In this document: positions 8,838 through 17,869 of the stretch, in pieces
How positions within the stretch are numbered: the first letter of the stretch is position 1
Layout: every line of letters starts with the position of its first letter
DNA from: CAYMAZ01 sp964388575
Lineage (GTDB): Bacteria; Bacteroidota; Bacteroidia; Bacteroidales; DTU049
Assembly (NCBI GenBank): GCA_964388575.1
Contig: CAYMAZ010000015.1
Span: forward strand, 3,302 to 67,301
DNA: 64,000 nt
Direction of reading: 5' to 3'
Notes under the pieces: generated by a model
What the model saw: only the letters and a program-made list of their open reading frames with translations
What the model was told of the DNA's origin: nothing
Databases searched by the model: none
Made by a program: the position numbers and the translations under genes

Positions 8838-9388
8838 AAAAATATTGAAAAAACCAGGAATATGCCGAAAGTTTTCTAAAGAGTTAGTACAACAAAAATA
8901 TACGAGTAAAGTAATTTCTTAATGGGTTCCATTTTTTGTCAGACGATCTTATTTATTTTTGAAGAAAATATGTTAATGTCCTTTCGGACAATTTTTTTTA
9001 TGGTTTGATTTTTTTATTGACATTAAAGTCCTGCGGACTAAAGGTATTTAATTCATCAATGGCCCTTAAGGTCTTAAATATCCATAAAACCAATAAGTTA
9101 ATCACATTTTTCAACGTTAGTTGATTAACCATAAAACGAAATGAAATAAATGAGGACTGCTTGGAAGTTATCACACTAAAATTGCGTTAATTAATAGAGA
9201 TAAATTGATGGTAAAATATTTTTAACACCATTACTTTTTAATAATAGCTTTTCCTTTTCACCTTATTGTTTGTTGCAAATTATTGTGATAACGTTATTAT
9301 TATGTTAAATCTTTTGAAAAGAAACTGTTTTATTGTAATTTTAATTCTTCTTAAATCAAAAAATCAATTAAAAAAACAGGAGGTTTTT
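8838..9388. other. AT-rich intergenic region with two small palindromes
   Basis: No gene seen. It holds two short GC-rich hairpins in AT-rich surroundings: TGTCC/GGACA at 8977-8990, followed by a run of T, and AGTCC/GGACT at 9027-9039. Both are flanked by TTAA-type sequence, so they look like copies of one small palindromic element. The first could act as a terminator. The stretch just before 9389 leads into the ribosome-binding site of the next gene. Confidence 0.5.
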
Positions 9389-9790
9389 ATGGCTAAAAGT
9401 GTATCAGTTCATGTTAAATGTCCGTTTTGTAAAAAGTCACTCATGGATAGTGAGAAACAACTTCATGGGTATCCTGCCATCAAATTAAACATCCAGATTG
9501 AGAAAACAAGGGGCATCATTCATTTTTGTTCAATTTATGATTGCTACGATCACGAATGTAATATTGATCTCTCTGGCGTTGAAGTTGCCGAATTTTCGTG
9601 CCCCCACTGCAACCAACTATTAAACACAGCAGAAAAATGCGATGTATGCGAAGCTTCTATGGTCTCATTCAATCTGGACATGGGAGGTAAAGTTGCGATC
9701 TGCTCCCGGCAGGGTTGCAAAAAACATTATGTTGCATTTGAAAATCTTCATGATGCGGTGAAAAGATTTTATGATGAATATGGTTTTTAA
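9389..9790 (+). CDS. Cys-rich zinc-ribbon-like protein, unknown
   Basis: The frame is open from 9266, but the start at 9389 is chosen because a consensus Shine-Dalgarno AGGAGG (9378-9383) lies 5 bp before this ATG and the upstream codons are compositionally unlike the rest. The 133-residue product has paired cysteines CPFC, CSIYDC, CPHC, CDVC and CSRQGC, plus HFC, DMGGKVAIC and HYVAF. The layout suggests two or three zinc ribbons or a metal-binding fold. Similar small proteins are widespread in anaerobes, as far as I recall, without a known function. A perfect SD is unusual for Bacteroidota. Confidence 0.7.
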   Translation: MAKSVSVHVKCPFCKKSLMDSEKQLHGYPAIKLNIQIEKTRGIIHFCSIYDCYDHECNIDLSGVEVAEFSCPHCNQLLNTAEKCDVCEASMVSFNLDMGGKVAICSRQGCKKHYVAFENLHDAVKRFYDEYGF

Positions 9791-9843
9791 AAAACATATT
9801 TAAAAATTAATTCGTACTTTTACCTGCATATCTTCATTATTTT

Positions 9844-11310
9844 GTGAAAAAATTACCGGCTTTCCTGATTGCTGTATTGCCACTTCTGAGCTGTGGGCAG
9901 AATTACAAAATGTTCAATGCTGAATCAAAAAAATTATTTACCGAATATCCAGTTTCGGAAAATGCATACAGCATGTCCTTTGATACAGTAATTTCAACCG
10001 GGAATGATTCAGTGTATTATCATTTTTTAAAACTCAGTGATTCTTATATTATCAGCGACAGCTGTTTTTTCTGGGGAGGCAATGAATGCATTCAACAAAA
10101 TGTGTCAGAATGGGCAGGAAATAAAATAATTCACAACAATTCTGACTTGTATACTTTTTTCAACCTGAATAAAGATTCATTAATATTTCATTTTTCAGCA
10201 GACATGCAGGATACTGCCCTGTTTTATCAGGACAATACACAAAAGTTGTTCACAGTTTACAAAAAGTCAGATACACTCACAGTTCTGAATAACCCAGATT
10301 CTGCCAGATATTACACGATTATCCATACCGACCAAAACGGAGACACGATCAGTTCCCCTCTGAACCAGTATGACATCATTATTGCAAAAAACCATGGACT
10401 CACACAGTTTTTTCAGATTGACTCTTTTCCTCAGATTCTCAAACCCATTACACTGATTGGAAATATTTCGCCAGCAGGTGGACTTTTTGCACTCACAAAT
10501 GAAATCATATATGATTATCAGCCAGGTGATGAAATTCAATACTATCAATATTATCACCAATCAGGTGGGCCGCCCTGGAACAATTTCGGAAAATTTGTAA
10601 AACATACTATTCTTAGTAAGACATTAACTGCTGATTCACTTTTTTATGAAGTTGCTACTGAAATGTTTTACACAGATTCTGCCCAGCTTGTTAAGGACAC
10701 CATCTTTATTAAGTTTTTACGAAACGAAACATTGGCTGTCATTCCTTTTGAAAAATTTGACGGAAGCACAAAAACACTGATGCTGACAGACTACTGTGGT
10801 ATAAATCTGTGGACATACTCCGAAAATTCATTCAATTCAATGATTTTCTGCGCATATGATACATGCTGGGGAAGCATGGACACCGGAGGTCCGCCCCCGT
10901 ATACCACAAAGAAATATGTTGCCGGCCTTGGAATGTACTATCAGGTGGCAAGTGTATTTTCACCTCCTCCTGTAGGGTATACGACCGGTTCGAATATTGT
11001 GTATTTTAAGAAGAACGGAATACCCTGCGGACAGGAGTCATTTTCGGGCATCACTGAAGAGGAGAATATGACCCCTTCTGTGAACATCTTTCCAAATCCC
11101 GCACAAGACGAAATTCAGATTACTTCAACAGACCAGCTTCAACTCCTGACCCTGTTCAGCCTGAACGGTCAACGCATGTTTTCAGCCCCGCTGAACAGTA
11201 CTACTTCGACACTGAACATCAGCCACCTTGCGGATGGGATGTATTTTGCACAAATACTGCTGAATGATAATACCCTGATCGTTAAGAAAATTTGCGTATT
11301 GAAATATTGA
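9844..11310 (+). CDS. T9SS type A sorting domain protein, unknown passenger
   Basis: Begins with GTG and a signal peptide (KKLPAFLIAVLPLLSCG). The LLSCG segment could be read as a lipobox, which conflicts with the C-terminal domain. Residues 25-400 are of unknown fold and rich in Tyr, Ser, Thr and Asp with a strand-like pattern. The last 75 residues are a type A T9SS sorting domain (NIFPNPAQDEI, LLTLFSLNGQR, LADGMYFAQI, ending in VLKY). The product is probably exported and attached to, or released from, the cell surface. No enzymatic motif is seen. Confidence 0.8.
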   Translation: MKKLPAFLIAVLPLLSCGQNYKMFNAESKKLFTEYPVSENAYSMSFDTVISTGNDSVYYHFLKLSDSYIISDSCFFWGGNECIQQNVSEWAGNKIIHNNSDLYTFFNLNKDSLIFHFSADMQDTALFYQDNTQKLFTVYKKSDTLTVLNNPDSARYYTIIHTDQNGDTISSPLNQYDIIIAKNHGLTQFFQIDSFPQILKPITLIGNISPAGGLFALTNEIIYDYQPGDEIQYYQYYHQSGGPPWNNFGKFVKHTILSKTLTADSLFYEVATEMFYTDSAQLVKDTIFIKFLRNETLAVIPFEKFDGSTKTLMLTDYCGINLWTYSENSFNSMIFCAYDTCWGSMDTGGPPPYTTKKYVAGLGMYYQVASVFSPPPVGYTTGSNIVYFKKNGIPCGQESFSGITEEENMTPSVNIFPNPAQDEIQITSTDQLQLLTLFSLNGQRMFSAPLNSTTSTLNISHLADGMYFAQILLNDNTLIVKKICVLKY

Positions 11311-11426
11311 TAATGCTGTTCACTCTGACGAGAATTATTCATTTTAGGAAATCAACTTTATTGAAACAATTCAAATCCAAAGTACCAACACATTTCCTCC
11401 ATTAAAAAATTAATCCGTTCAATGCC

Positions 11427-12734
11427 ATGAAAAAATTTCTCTTATTCATTATTCTCGTACAATTTCTTTCAGGATGTATGTACAAATCTGTCACTGAAGG
11501 GAATGCTGATAATATTCACAAGGCCTGTATTTATGATTTCAAAGGTGTTCAATATCTGGTATGCCTTGAGTCTGTGTTTCAGGCCACATCAAAGAAATCG
11601 GGACAAGGATTCACCCAGATCAGCGGTTTCAATGATATGCGGATTTCAGTGTATGATATGACTGACGGCAGCCTTATTGCCCGAAAAGGCACAGGCAGGC
11701 AGATCGATCAGGCAATAAATTTTCTCGGATGCAGCGAAAATAATCTCTGGTTCTTTTCACTGAAAGAAGGCATTCACTCACGTGACCCGAAAACGCTTGA
11801 GGTGAACATCACACAGGACATGATCCTTGAAAAAAATCCTCAGCTCAGGGATAACCTTGCCATGTGTGAATGGTACAAAATCAATACTTTTTTTCAGCTC
11901 AATGAATTAAAAGGAGTTGTGGTGCTGACTGACAGCCAGGGCTTTCGGTATGAAATGGATCCGGCAACACTTATTGCAGCAAAAATGCCGGGTGAGTATT
12001 CAATGCTCACAATCCGCGATGATTATCCTTTTGAAACGTCTATCAGTTTCTCCGGGATGAATATCAACCTCAGCGGTGATCTCAGAAAACATATCAATCT
12101 GCAGAATGCAACAACAGATTCAACACTTTCATTTCTTGACGGAAAATTTATTACTGACCGAAATATTCTGAGAACATATCTAAATCTCGACAATAAGCTC
12201 AAAACCGCAAAGGAAACCAGAGATTCATTACTCACAAAGATTGAGAAAATTAAGTCCCTGAATAATGGTTCGGAACCAAAATGGGGAACTTCAGAATATG
12301 ACTTGTTCAGAAAAATGCGTGATGCATCAGACCGTCTGAACTATGACATACAGAATATAGAAAGAACCCTGGCGGAAATTAAAAAAAATGGATATTCCGG
12401 TTCATATAAACAGCTACTCTCTCCCGACAATCAGAAATTCTTCATTTTTCACAGAACATCTACAGCAAAGGATGCCACTGTGATGATCTCTCTAATTGAG
12501 TTGAACAACACAGGTCCGAAAGAACTCTGGCAGATTGTACTGCCTGATTTGTTCTATGATCCGCAAGCAGCAAGGGAAACAAATACTTTTAAAGTCGTTT
12601 TTTCAAAAGGAAATCCTGACTTTGGTTTTTCAAAAATTGATCTGTCAAACAACAGATTACTGATCATCTGGATGCTGAATGCATATTGTCTTGATGTTAA
12701 CTCTGGAGAAATCCTTTGGAACTTCAGGTTTTGA
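11427..12734 (+). CDS. lipoprotein with PQQ-like propeller features, unknown
   Basis: A 435-residue lipoprotein: signal peptide with lipobox LSGC (Cys17). Scattered motifs suggest WD40 or PQQ-type propeller strands, such as ISVYDMTDGSLIARKG and the end AYCLDVNSGEILWNF. A charged helical segment at about residues 250-310 (NLDNKLKTAKETRDSLL, KIEKIK) looks like a coiled coil. No enzyme motif found. It sits 116 bp after the T9SS gene and 60 bp before the SnoaL-like gene, all on the same strand. Confidence 0.6.
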   Translation: MKKFLLFIILVQFLSGCMYKSVTEGNADNIHKACIYDFKGVQYLVCLESVFQATSKKSGQGFTQISGFNDMRISVYDMTDGSLIARKGTGRQIDQAINFLGCSENNLWFFSLKEGIHSRDPKTLEVNITQDMILEKNPQLRDNLAMCEWYKINTFFQLNELKGVVVLTDSQGFRYEMDPATLIAAKMPGEYSMLTIRDDYPFETSISFSGMNINLSGDLRKHINLQNATTDSTLSFLDGKFITDRNILRTYLNLDNKLKTAKETRDSLLTKIEKIKSLNNGSEPKWGTSEYDLFRKMRDASDRLNYDIQNIERTLAEIKKNGYSGSYKQLLSPDNQKFFIFHRTSTAKDATVMISLIELNNTGPKELWQIVLPDLFYDPQAARETNTFKVVFSKGNPDFGFSKIDLSNNRLLIIWMLNAYCLDVNSGEILWNFRF

Positions 12735-12794
12735 GCAAATACCATAAGAAAGCATCGAGCATACTAATTATAAAACTTTCACAAACCAGACATC

Positions 12795-13208
12795 ATGAAC
12801 AAACAGGAACATATCAGGCAGACAACCGAAGCTTTATTTGTGCAGGGGAACCTTGATTTTGCTGAGATTGCATTTTCTCCTCATTACAGTGCACATGCCG
12901 GTAATAAAACCTGGTCGAAGCACAAGTTTATCAAACAATACACAAAACAGCTCCGGAGAGCAATCGCTGACATCAACATCCAAAAGATCGAATGTTTGTC
13001 TCAGGCAGAGTACATCATCACCACACAACGTTTCTTCTCCGGCACACACGTTGGCGAGCTGAAAGGAATTGCAGCATCACACAAAAAGGTGAAGTGGATT
13101 GAAATGGTTGTCACACGTTTTGAAGACAACAAAATTGCAGAAGAATGGATTTCTTCTGATCTGGCATTGCAGCTGATGCTGAAACACAGAATTCGTCATA
13201 AACAATGA
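12795..13208 (+). CDS. SnoaL/NTF2-like protein
   Basis: A 137-residue protein of the NTF2-like alpha+beta barrel type, close to SnoaL-like ester-cyclase homologues. Helix 1 is followed by HYSAHAG, a KHKFIKQYTKQLRRA helix, and strands with THVGELKGI, VKWIEMVVTRFEDNKIAEEW. In such proteins the VxxxRFEDGKIxEEW segment is the typical last strand pair. Substrate is unknown and no clear catalytic pair is seen. A truncated copy of its first half lies at 8634-8837, so it has taken part in a recent local duplication. Confidence 0.75.
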   Translation: MNKQEHIRQTTEALFVQGNLDFAEIAFSPHYSAHAGNKTWSKHKFIKQYTKQLRRAIADINIQKIECLSQAEYIITTQRFFSGTHVGELKGIAASHKKVKWIEMVVTRFEDNKIAEEWISSDLALQLMLKHRIRHKQ

Positions 13209-13564
13209 GGTATTTTAAAAATTGGACCCATTTAGCAGAAAATTGTAATATTACGAGTCCAAAACCTGACATTACAAATTTGAATTTGAAACTTCATAGT
13301 GTTCTATTCCTAGAACAGGGAACCCAATCTAAAATTTCAACCAAATTCATTTTATTTCGACGTAAATATAAATATTTTCTATTTTTGCATGATATAACAA
13401 ACAACACAACACTGTGAACCTGTACACAAAATTCATAGCGAGTTATGCCTTTGGTGTGAATTCGCAGAAGCTCTGTACTGCTTATACAGGACATTCAAAT
13501 CAGGTATGTTTAATGTCAAATAAAATAATGTAAATTGTAACAATTAATGCACAAAGGAAAAATT
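13209..13564. other. intergenic region, AT-rich, no gene seen
   Basis: Holds no convincing coding sequence. Positions 13219-13233 (AAATTGGACCCATTT) match, inverted and with one mismatch, 14496-14510 just after the OmpA-like gene, so this gene may be bracketed by a weak inverted repeat. A purine-rich AAAGGAAA lies before the ATG at 13565. Confidence 0.4.
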
Positions 13565-14494
13565 ATGAAAACTTTTTTTGGAAAAATGATCTTATGTATG
13601 TTGATGTTGACAGGAACAAGTGTCAATTTAATAGCACAAGATGATGCTGAAGGATGTAAAGACCATCCAATGTTTAACCGAATGCCAAGTTATTTTTTAA
13701 GTAATTGTGAAGAAGTTGAGTTTGGTTCAATGAAATTTCCAGTGGGTCCTCCAGATCCTGAAAATGATAACTTAATTAAATCAGAGATCATTGAAGGGAA
13801 GATCATGGTCTTTAACTTTTTGTTGCAAGATGATAAAAAACCAGCATCAGGGTTACAAATATTCCGTAATTTTCAAAATGCCGCAAAACAAAACGGGGGT
13901 ACCATTTTAGGAGAGTATCAGGGTTGGTGTACAGGCACATACGAGTATAACGGCGAAAACATCAACGGTGGCACAATTCCCTTCGGGAATAGTTGTACGA
14001 ACTGGAGTCAAACGATTAAGTTTGCAAATGAAAACAAAGAAATCTGGATATATGTTCAGATGTCAGGTGAGGGTGAAGGATATGATATGGTCATAGCTGA
14101 AAAAGAAACCATGAATCAGGATATTCAAGCAAATGAAATGTTTGATTTAATAAATTCTGGTGATGTTTTAAAATTATATATCAATTTTGAAACAGGAAAA
14201 TCTTCAATCAAAAGTGATTCACAAAGTATCATAGACGAACTGTTTAAAATGTTAAACAACAATCCAACTTTAAAGATTTTAATTGAAGGGCATACTGATA
14301 ATGTTGGAAACGCTGCTTCAAATAAAACATTATCTGAGCAACGTGCTACAAGTGTTAAAACTTCTCTCGTCAATATGGGTATTTCAGCAGACCGGATAAA
14401 ATGCATTGGTTATGGTCAAGACAAGCCTATTGCAGACAATTCAACAGAAGATGGAAAAGCAAAAAACAGACGTGTTGAAATAAAAAAACAATAA
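13565..14494 (+). CDS. OmpA family protein
   Basis: A 309-residue exported protein. The chosen ATG at 13565 gives a good signal peptide (KTFFGKMILCMLMLTG, cleavage near LIAQ) and follows an AAAGGAAA site; an in-frame ATG at 13547 adds six residues. The N-terminal 190 residues have no recognised fold and contain three or four cysteines. The C-terminal 110 residues are an OmpA/MotB-like peptidoglycan-binding domain: LYINFETGKSSIKSDS, ILIEGHTDNVG, LSEQRATSVKTSL, IGYGQDKPIADN, NRRVEI. It likely tethers the outer membrane to peptidoglycan. The gene is AT-richer than most neighbours and is flanked by a weak inverted repeat. Confidence 0.88.
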   Translation: MKTFFGKMILCMLMLTGTSVNLIAQDDAEGCKDHPMFNRMPSYFLSNCEEVEFGSMKFPVGPPDPENDNLIKSEIIEGKIMVFNFLLQDDKKPASGLQIFRNFQNAAKQNGGTILGEYQGWCTGTYEYNGENINGGTIPFGNSCTNWSQTIKFANENKEIWIYVQMSGEGEGYDMVIAEKETMNQDIQANEMFDLINSGDVLKLYINFETGKSSIKSDSQSIIDELFKMLNNNPTLKILIEGHTDNVGNAASNKTLSEQRATSVKTSLVNMGISADRIKCIGYGQDKPIADNSTEDGKAKNRRVEIKKQ

Positions 14495-14579
14495 AAAATG
14501 GCTCCAATTTCCTAGGATATTAAGGATCTATGTTCCATAAGCACCTCTCCCACATAATCCATCAAAAACAAATAAAACA

Positions 14580-14927
14580 ATGGCCATCGATCCCATCAAA
14601 AAAGCTGAAATAATTATCATTATGGAGGCATATCTTTCAAAGGTGAGACCACCTGAAGACATCCGGCCAAAACTTGACATTGGATATCGAATTGACAACC
14701 AGAGTGTCTTTATTTTTGAGATCAGACCAAGGTGGGATAATCCATCTGAAATACGAACGTATGATTATGCAAAAGCAACCTTCGTCAAGAAAAAGAACAT
14801 CTGGAAAATATACTGGATGCGTCAAAACCTGGAGTGGTATCTCTTTGAGCCTTTACCTGCTGTAAGAAATTTACAGGAATTTCTTAAGATTGTGGATGAA
14901 GACAAATACCACTGTTTTAAAGGCTGA
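14580..14927 (+). CDS. DUF3024 family protein
   Basis: A 115-residue cytoplasmic protein with the DUF3024 signature: DIGYRIDNQSVFIFEIRPRWD, AKATFVKKKNIWKIYWMR and a final LEWYLFEP. Families of this kind are small, widespread and uncharacterised. No operon partner; a rho-independent terminator follows at 15055-15084. Confidence 0.82.
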   Translation: MAIDPIKKAEIIIIMEAYLSKVRPPEDIRPKLDIGYRIDNQSVFIFEIRPRWDNPSEIRTYDYAKATFVKKKNIWKIYWMRQNLEWYLFEPLPAVRNLQEFLKIVDEDKYHCFKG

Positions 14928-15054
14928 GAGGATGTGCTGAAACGATCAAAACACATTAGCCCCATAATTGCCAAATCCAATCGGAAAAACTGAGATTGAT
15001 TAACTCAACTGCTGATGCCTCACACCAACTGATTTCAGACTAAAGTTCATAAAC

Positions 15055-15084
15055 AAAATCAGGCATCATTTTCCTGATTTTTTT
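15055..15084 (+). terminator. rho-independent terminator after DUF3024 gene
   Basis: Inverted repeat AAAATCAGG (15055-15063) and CCTGATTTT (15073-15081) with a 9-base loop, running directly into seven T (15078-15084). Confidence 0.7.
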
Positions 15085-15124
15085 ATCTTCATCGAATTGT
15101 AATAAAAAGAAATTTTTTACAGTT

Positions 15125-15156
15125 TTTCACTGTTAAAAAATTTATATCTATCTTTG
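15125..15156 (+). promoter_or_regulatory. candidate Bacteroidota promoter for 15198 gene
   Basis: A perfect -7 element TATCTTTG (15149-15156) lies about 40 bp before the ATG; TTTC at 15125-15128 is a 3/4 match to the -33 TTTG with a 20-base spacer. Confidence 0.45.
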
Positions 15157-15197
15157 AGCCCGCATCAGGACATTCATTATTCATTAATTTTTCATCC

Positions 15198-17609
15198 ATG
15201 AAAAACATCATTTTTAGCTTGTTATTTCTGACAGCCTTGTGTTCGCATTCTCAAAATGCAACATCCATTTTTTCGGTTGGTGGACAAGACCAGACCGAGC
15301 TTTCTGCCTCACTCATCAGCAGTGACGGACACTTTGTGTATGCTGCCACCTACGGGATATGGAGCATTATCGGTAAAACCTCAGCTCAAACCTTCAACAA
15401 TATTTGGGAAATTGAAATTGAAAGTGATGCCGAAGTCATTGTCAGAGATCTGGCCGGTGATCAGGCAGGAAATACCTACGCTCTGCTAAGCTTTAAAAAA
15501 AGTTGTAAGCTTGGTACTGTAGAGATCAGGAAAGAAGGATGGAATGAGCATGCCGTGCTGGTCAAAATTGACAAAAACGGAAATCCGGACAACAATTATT
15601 TACTTTTTGAAAACTTCAGGCCTGAAAAGCTGATTTCACTCCCAAATGATGATATCGTCCTCAGTCTTGTCTTCCGGCACAACGCTTCATTTATGAACAA
15701 AGCATATGAGGGTCAACTGGATGATGTCATCATTGCCTCTTTTGCATCCAATTTTCAGAACAAATGGGTCAGACACATCAGTGGTAACGGAGACAATTCG
15801 ATCACAGCCATGACCTGTGATCCTCAGGGCAACATTTATCTTGCGGGGACAACAGTAAGCACCCTGATCCTTTCAGGACAGATATATGATGTTCTGAGAC
15901 TTTCTGACACAAGACAAAACGGCACATTTCTGGCCTCAATGAAATCTGACGGCACCGTCACACAGGTAACGATGATTCCGTCTGCCGGCAACACCATTAT
16001 CAGCAGCATGGTTGAAAAAGACGGAGTTCTCTATACTGGCGGATTATTCTCCTACAACTGGGAAATGGATTATTTTAAAGCTGAAAGTCCCTCTGCCGGA
16101 AACGCATTTATTGCTGCTTTCAGCACAAACAATCTGAAAATCAGTTGGTTTCTGCAGGGAAAATGCGAAATGGAATCCATGGTAAGTGATATTCAATTGT
16201 TTCAAAATTCTGTGTATGCAACTGGATCTTTTTTTAAAGGAATCGGATTTGAACAACTTAGCGAAATCACTGATGAAGACAGGGACAGCTGGAGATTTAG
16301 GAAACATGGTTTTGTTTTGAAAACGGATTTGTCTGGAAAAGCAGAGTCTCTCAATATTATTCAGTCCCCAGTACACTCGGCTGGACAGAAAATGGCTTCC
16401 TGCAGCAACTTGCTTTTTGTTTCCGGAAATTTCAGCCAAAGCATGGATTATGGGCCTCTTTCACTTAAAGCAACAACAAATTTTACGACAGGCTTTACCA
16501 TTGTTCATTCATCAAAAGGAACACCTTCATCAGCACAAATATCATCCAGCAATAACGATGACAAACCAACTGAAAAAAAACCTGTTCCTCCCGTTCCGGA
16601 GCCAGTTGTCAACAATATTCCCGTAGAGGAAACACCTCCGCCTATTCCTGAACCAGTGAATCCAGCAGAAGTTATACAAACCGAAAAGCCTGTTTCTGAA
16701 CCTGTTGTCAATGTAAGTCCAACTTCTGAAATTCCAGATATCCCAGGAGAAGAAGACCCTGGAGTGGAAATCCCGACAGAAGTTGAAGACAATCCGGAGA
16801 TCTGGCCTGTTTATTTTGTGTATCCCCTGACATCTGACGATCAGTTTTTCAAAAGATTAAGTGCATACAAATATTTGTTTGATACCGGCACACAGGCATT
16901 CAGAAAACAGGACAGGGTAATTTCGGCACTTGTTCCTGAAATGGAAAATGAAATTACTGAATATGAAGTTCGCAAATGGGGAAAACTTGGCTACAAACTC
17001 CAGATCTTTAACAGTATCGTTCCAATTCCTTTTTTTCAATATGTCGAAGGAAAGAGTTTTGATGTCGGATACGAAATGTTTGACTATAGAAATGTCATTG
17101 ATTCCCACGGAGACATCGCTGATGAATTTGCCGTTTACCTAAACAATCTCGGGTTAATGTCCTATAAAATCACATTTTTTCATCGTCCTGCGGTCCTGGG
17201 AGGATCAAAAAGTGACAATGTGCATTTGTTCTATGAACGGGAAACTGGTACAACAAAAAAATATGAATTCAGGATCGTAAAGGAGAAAGAACAAAACCCA
17301 AATATAATACATGGGCTAGCACGAAATGGATGGTTTCCCATGTGCCGCTTTGAAGATTACTGGAAATTTCCCCAGCTGTATTATCGTGAAATTGGTCTTG
17401 ATCACAAACTGAAAATATCCTATTTCAGGATGCAGATTGACAAAAAAAGTTTACTTTCTCCAAAAAAGGGAACAAATGAATATCAAAAAATCAATTATGC
17501 AATTCACAACTATCTTATTGCAAATCCCGGCAAAAAGTTTTATGGCTTCAGCACAAACCCGGAAAATGACGTCGAAATATTTGTGTTTTTTTATAAATTA
17601 ATTGATTAG
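15198..17609 (+). CDS. large exported protein with SBBP-like propeller and Pro/Glu-rich linker
   Basis: An 803-residue exported protein with an N-terminal signal peptide (KNIIFSLLFLTALCSHSQN). Residues 20-440 carry repeated blades of the kind found in SBBP/beta-propeller proteins (GGQDQTELSASLIS, GDQAGNTYALLSF, DPQGNIYLAGTT). A linker rich in Pro, Glu and Val spans about residues 455-530 (PVPPVPEPV repeated). The last 270 residues are an unrecognised globular domain containing YIEGKSF-like strands and ending in VFFYKLID. No T9SS tail is seen. It stands alone between two terminator-like regions. Confidence 0.55.
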   Translation: MKNIIFSLLFLTALCSHSQNATSIFSVGGQDQTELSASLISSDGHFVYAATYGIWSIIGKTSAQTFNNIWEIEIESDAEVIVRDLAGDQAGNTYALLSFKKSCKLGTVEIRKEGWNEHAVLVKIDKNGNPDNNYLLFENFRPEKLISLPNDDIVLSLVFRHNASFMNKAYEGQLDDVIIASFASNFQNKWVRHISGNGDNSITAMTCDPQGNIYLAGTTVSTLILSGQIYDVLRLSDTRQNGTFLASMKSDGTVTQVTMIPSAGNTIISSMVEKDGVLYTGGLFSYNWEMDYFKAESPSAGNAFIAAFSTNNLKISWFLQGKCEMESMVSDIQLFQNSVYATGSFFKGIGFEQLSEITDEDRDSWRFRKHGFVLKTDLSGKAESLNIIQSPVHSAGQKMASCSNLLFVSGNFSQSMDYGPLSLKATTNFTTGFTIVHSSKGTPSSAQISSSNNDDKPTEKKPVPPVPEPVVNNIPVEETPPPIPEPVNPAEVIQTEKPVSEPVVNVSPTSEIPDIPGEEDPGVEIPTEVEDNPEIWPVYFVYPLTSDDQFFKRLSAYKYLFDTGTQAFRKQDRVISALVPEMENEITEYEVRKWGKLGYKLQIFNSIVPIPFFQYVEGKSFDVGYEMFDYRNVIDSHGDIADEFAVYLNNLGLMSYKITFFHRPAVLGGSKSDNVHLFYERETGTTKKYEFRIVKEKEQNPNIIHGLARNGWFPMCRFEDYWKFPQLYYREIGLDHKLKISYFRMQIDKKSLLSPKKGTNEYQKINYAIHNYLIANPGKKFYGFSTNPENDVEIFVFFYKLID

Positions 17610-17828
17610 TAAATGACAAAGTGAAGAGTTGATGAGGTGATGAAGTTACAGGGTGACGGGGCAATTTTTAATATTTGAAATTTTACAGCTCCTAATACTA
17701 TTATTTTTATGAATTTAACATTTTCAAAAATCCACCAATAACTTCTGATATTCAAAAGAATAGAAAACGTTCATTCTCAAAAAAATTTCATTTTGTCATA
17801 AAGTCATACTCAGATATTGATTTTTTTA

Positions 17829-17836
17829 TATATTTG
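17829..17836 (+). promoter_or_regulatory. -7 promoter element upstream of katG
   Basis: TATATTTG matches the Bacteroidota -7 consensus TAnnTTTG and lies 33 bp before the katG ATG. No convincing -33 TTTG at the right spacing was found, which would fit an activator-dependent promoter, but that is inferred. Confidence 0.4.
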
Positions 17837-17869
17837 ATGACTCAAATGAAATTTTTAAAATAAAATAAT

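Noticed and set aside
9266..9388. Longer N-terminus for the Cys-rich protein
   Set aside because: The consensus AGGAGG at 9378-9383 and the clean start at 9389 argue against the AT-rich extension.
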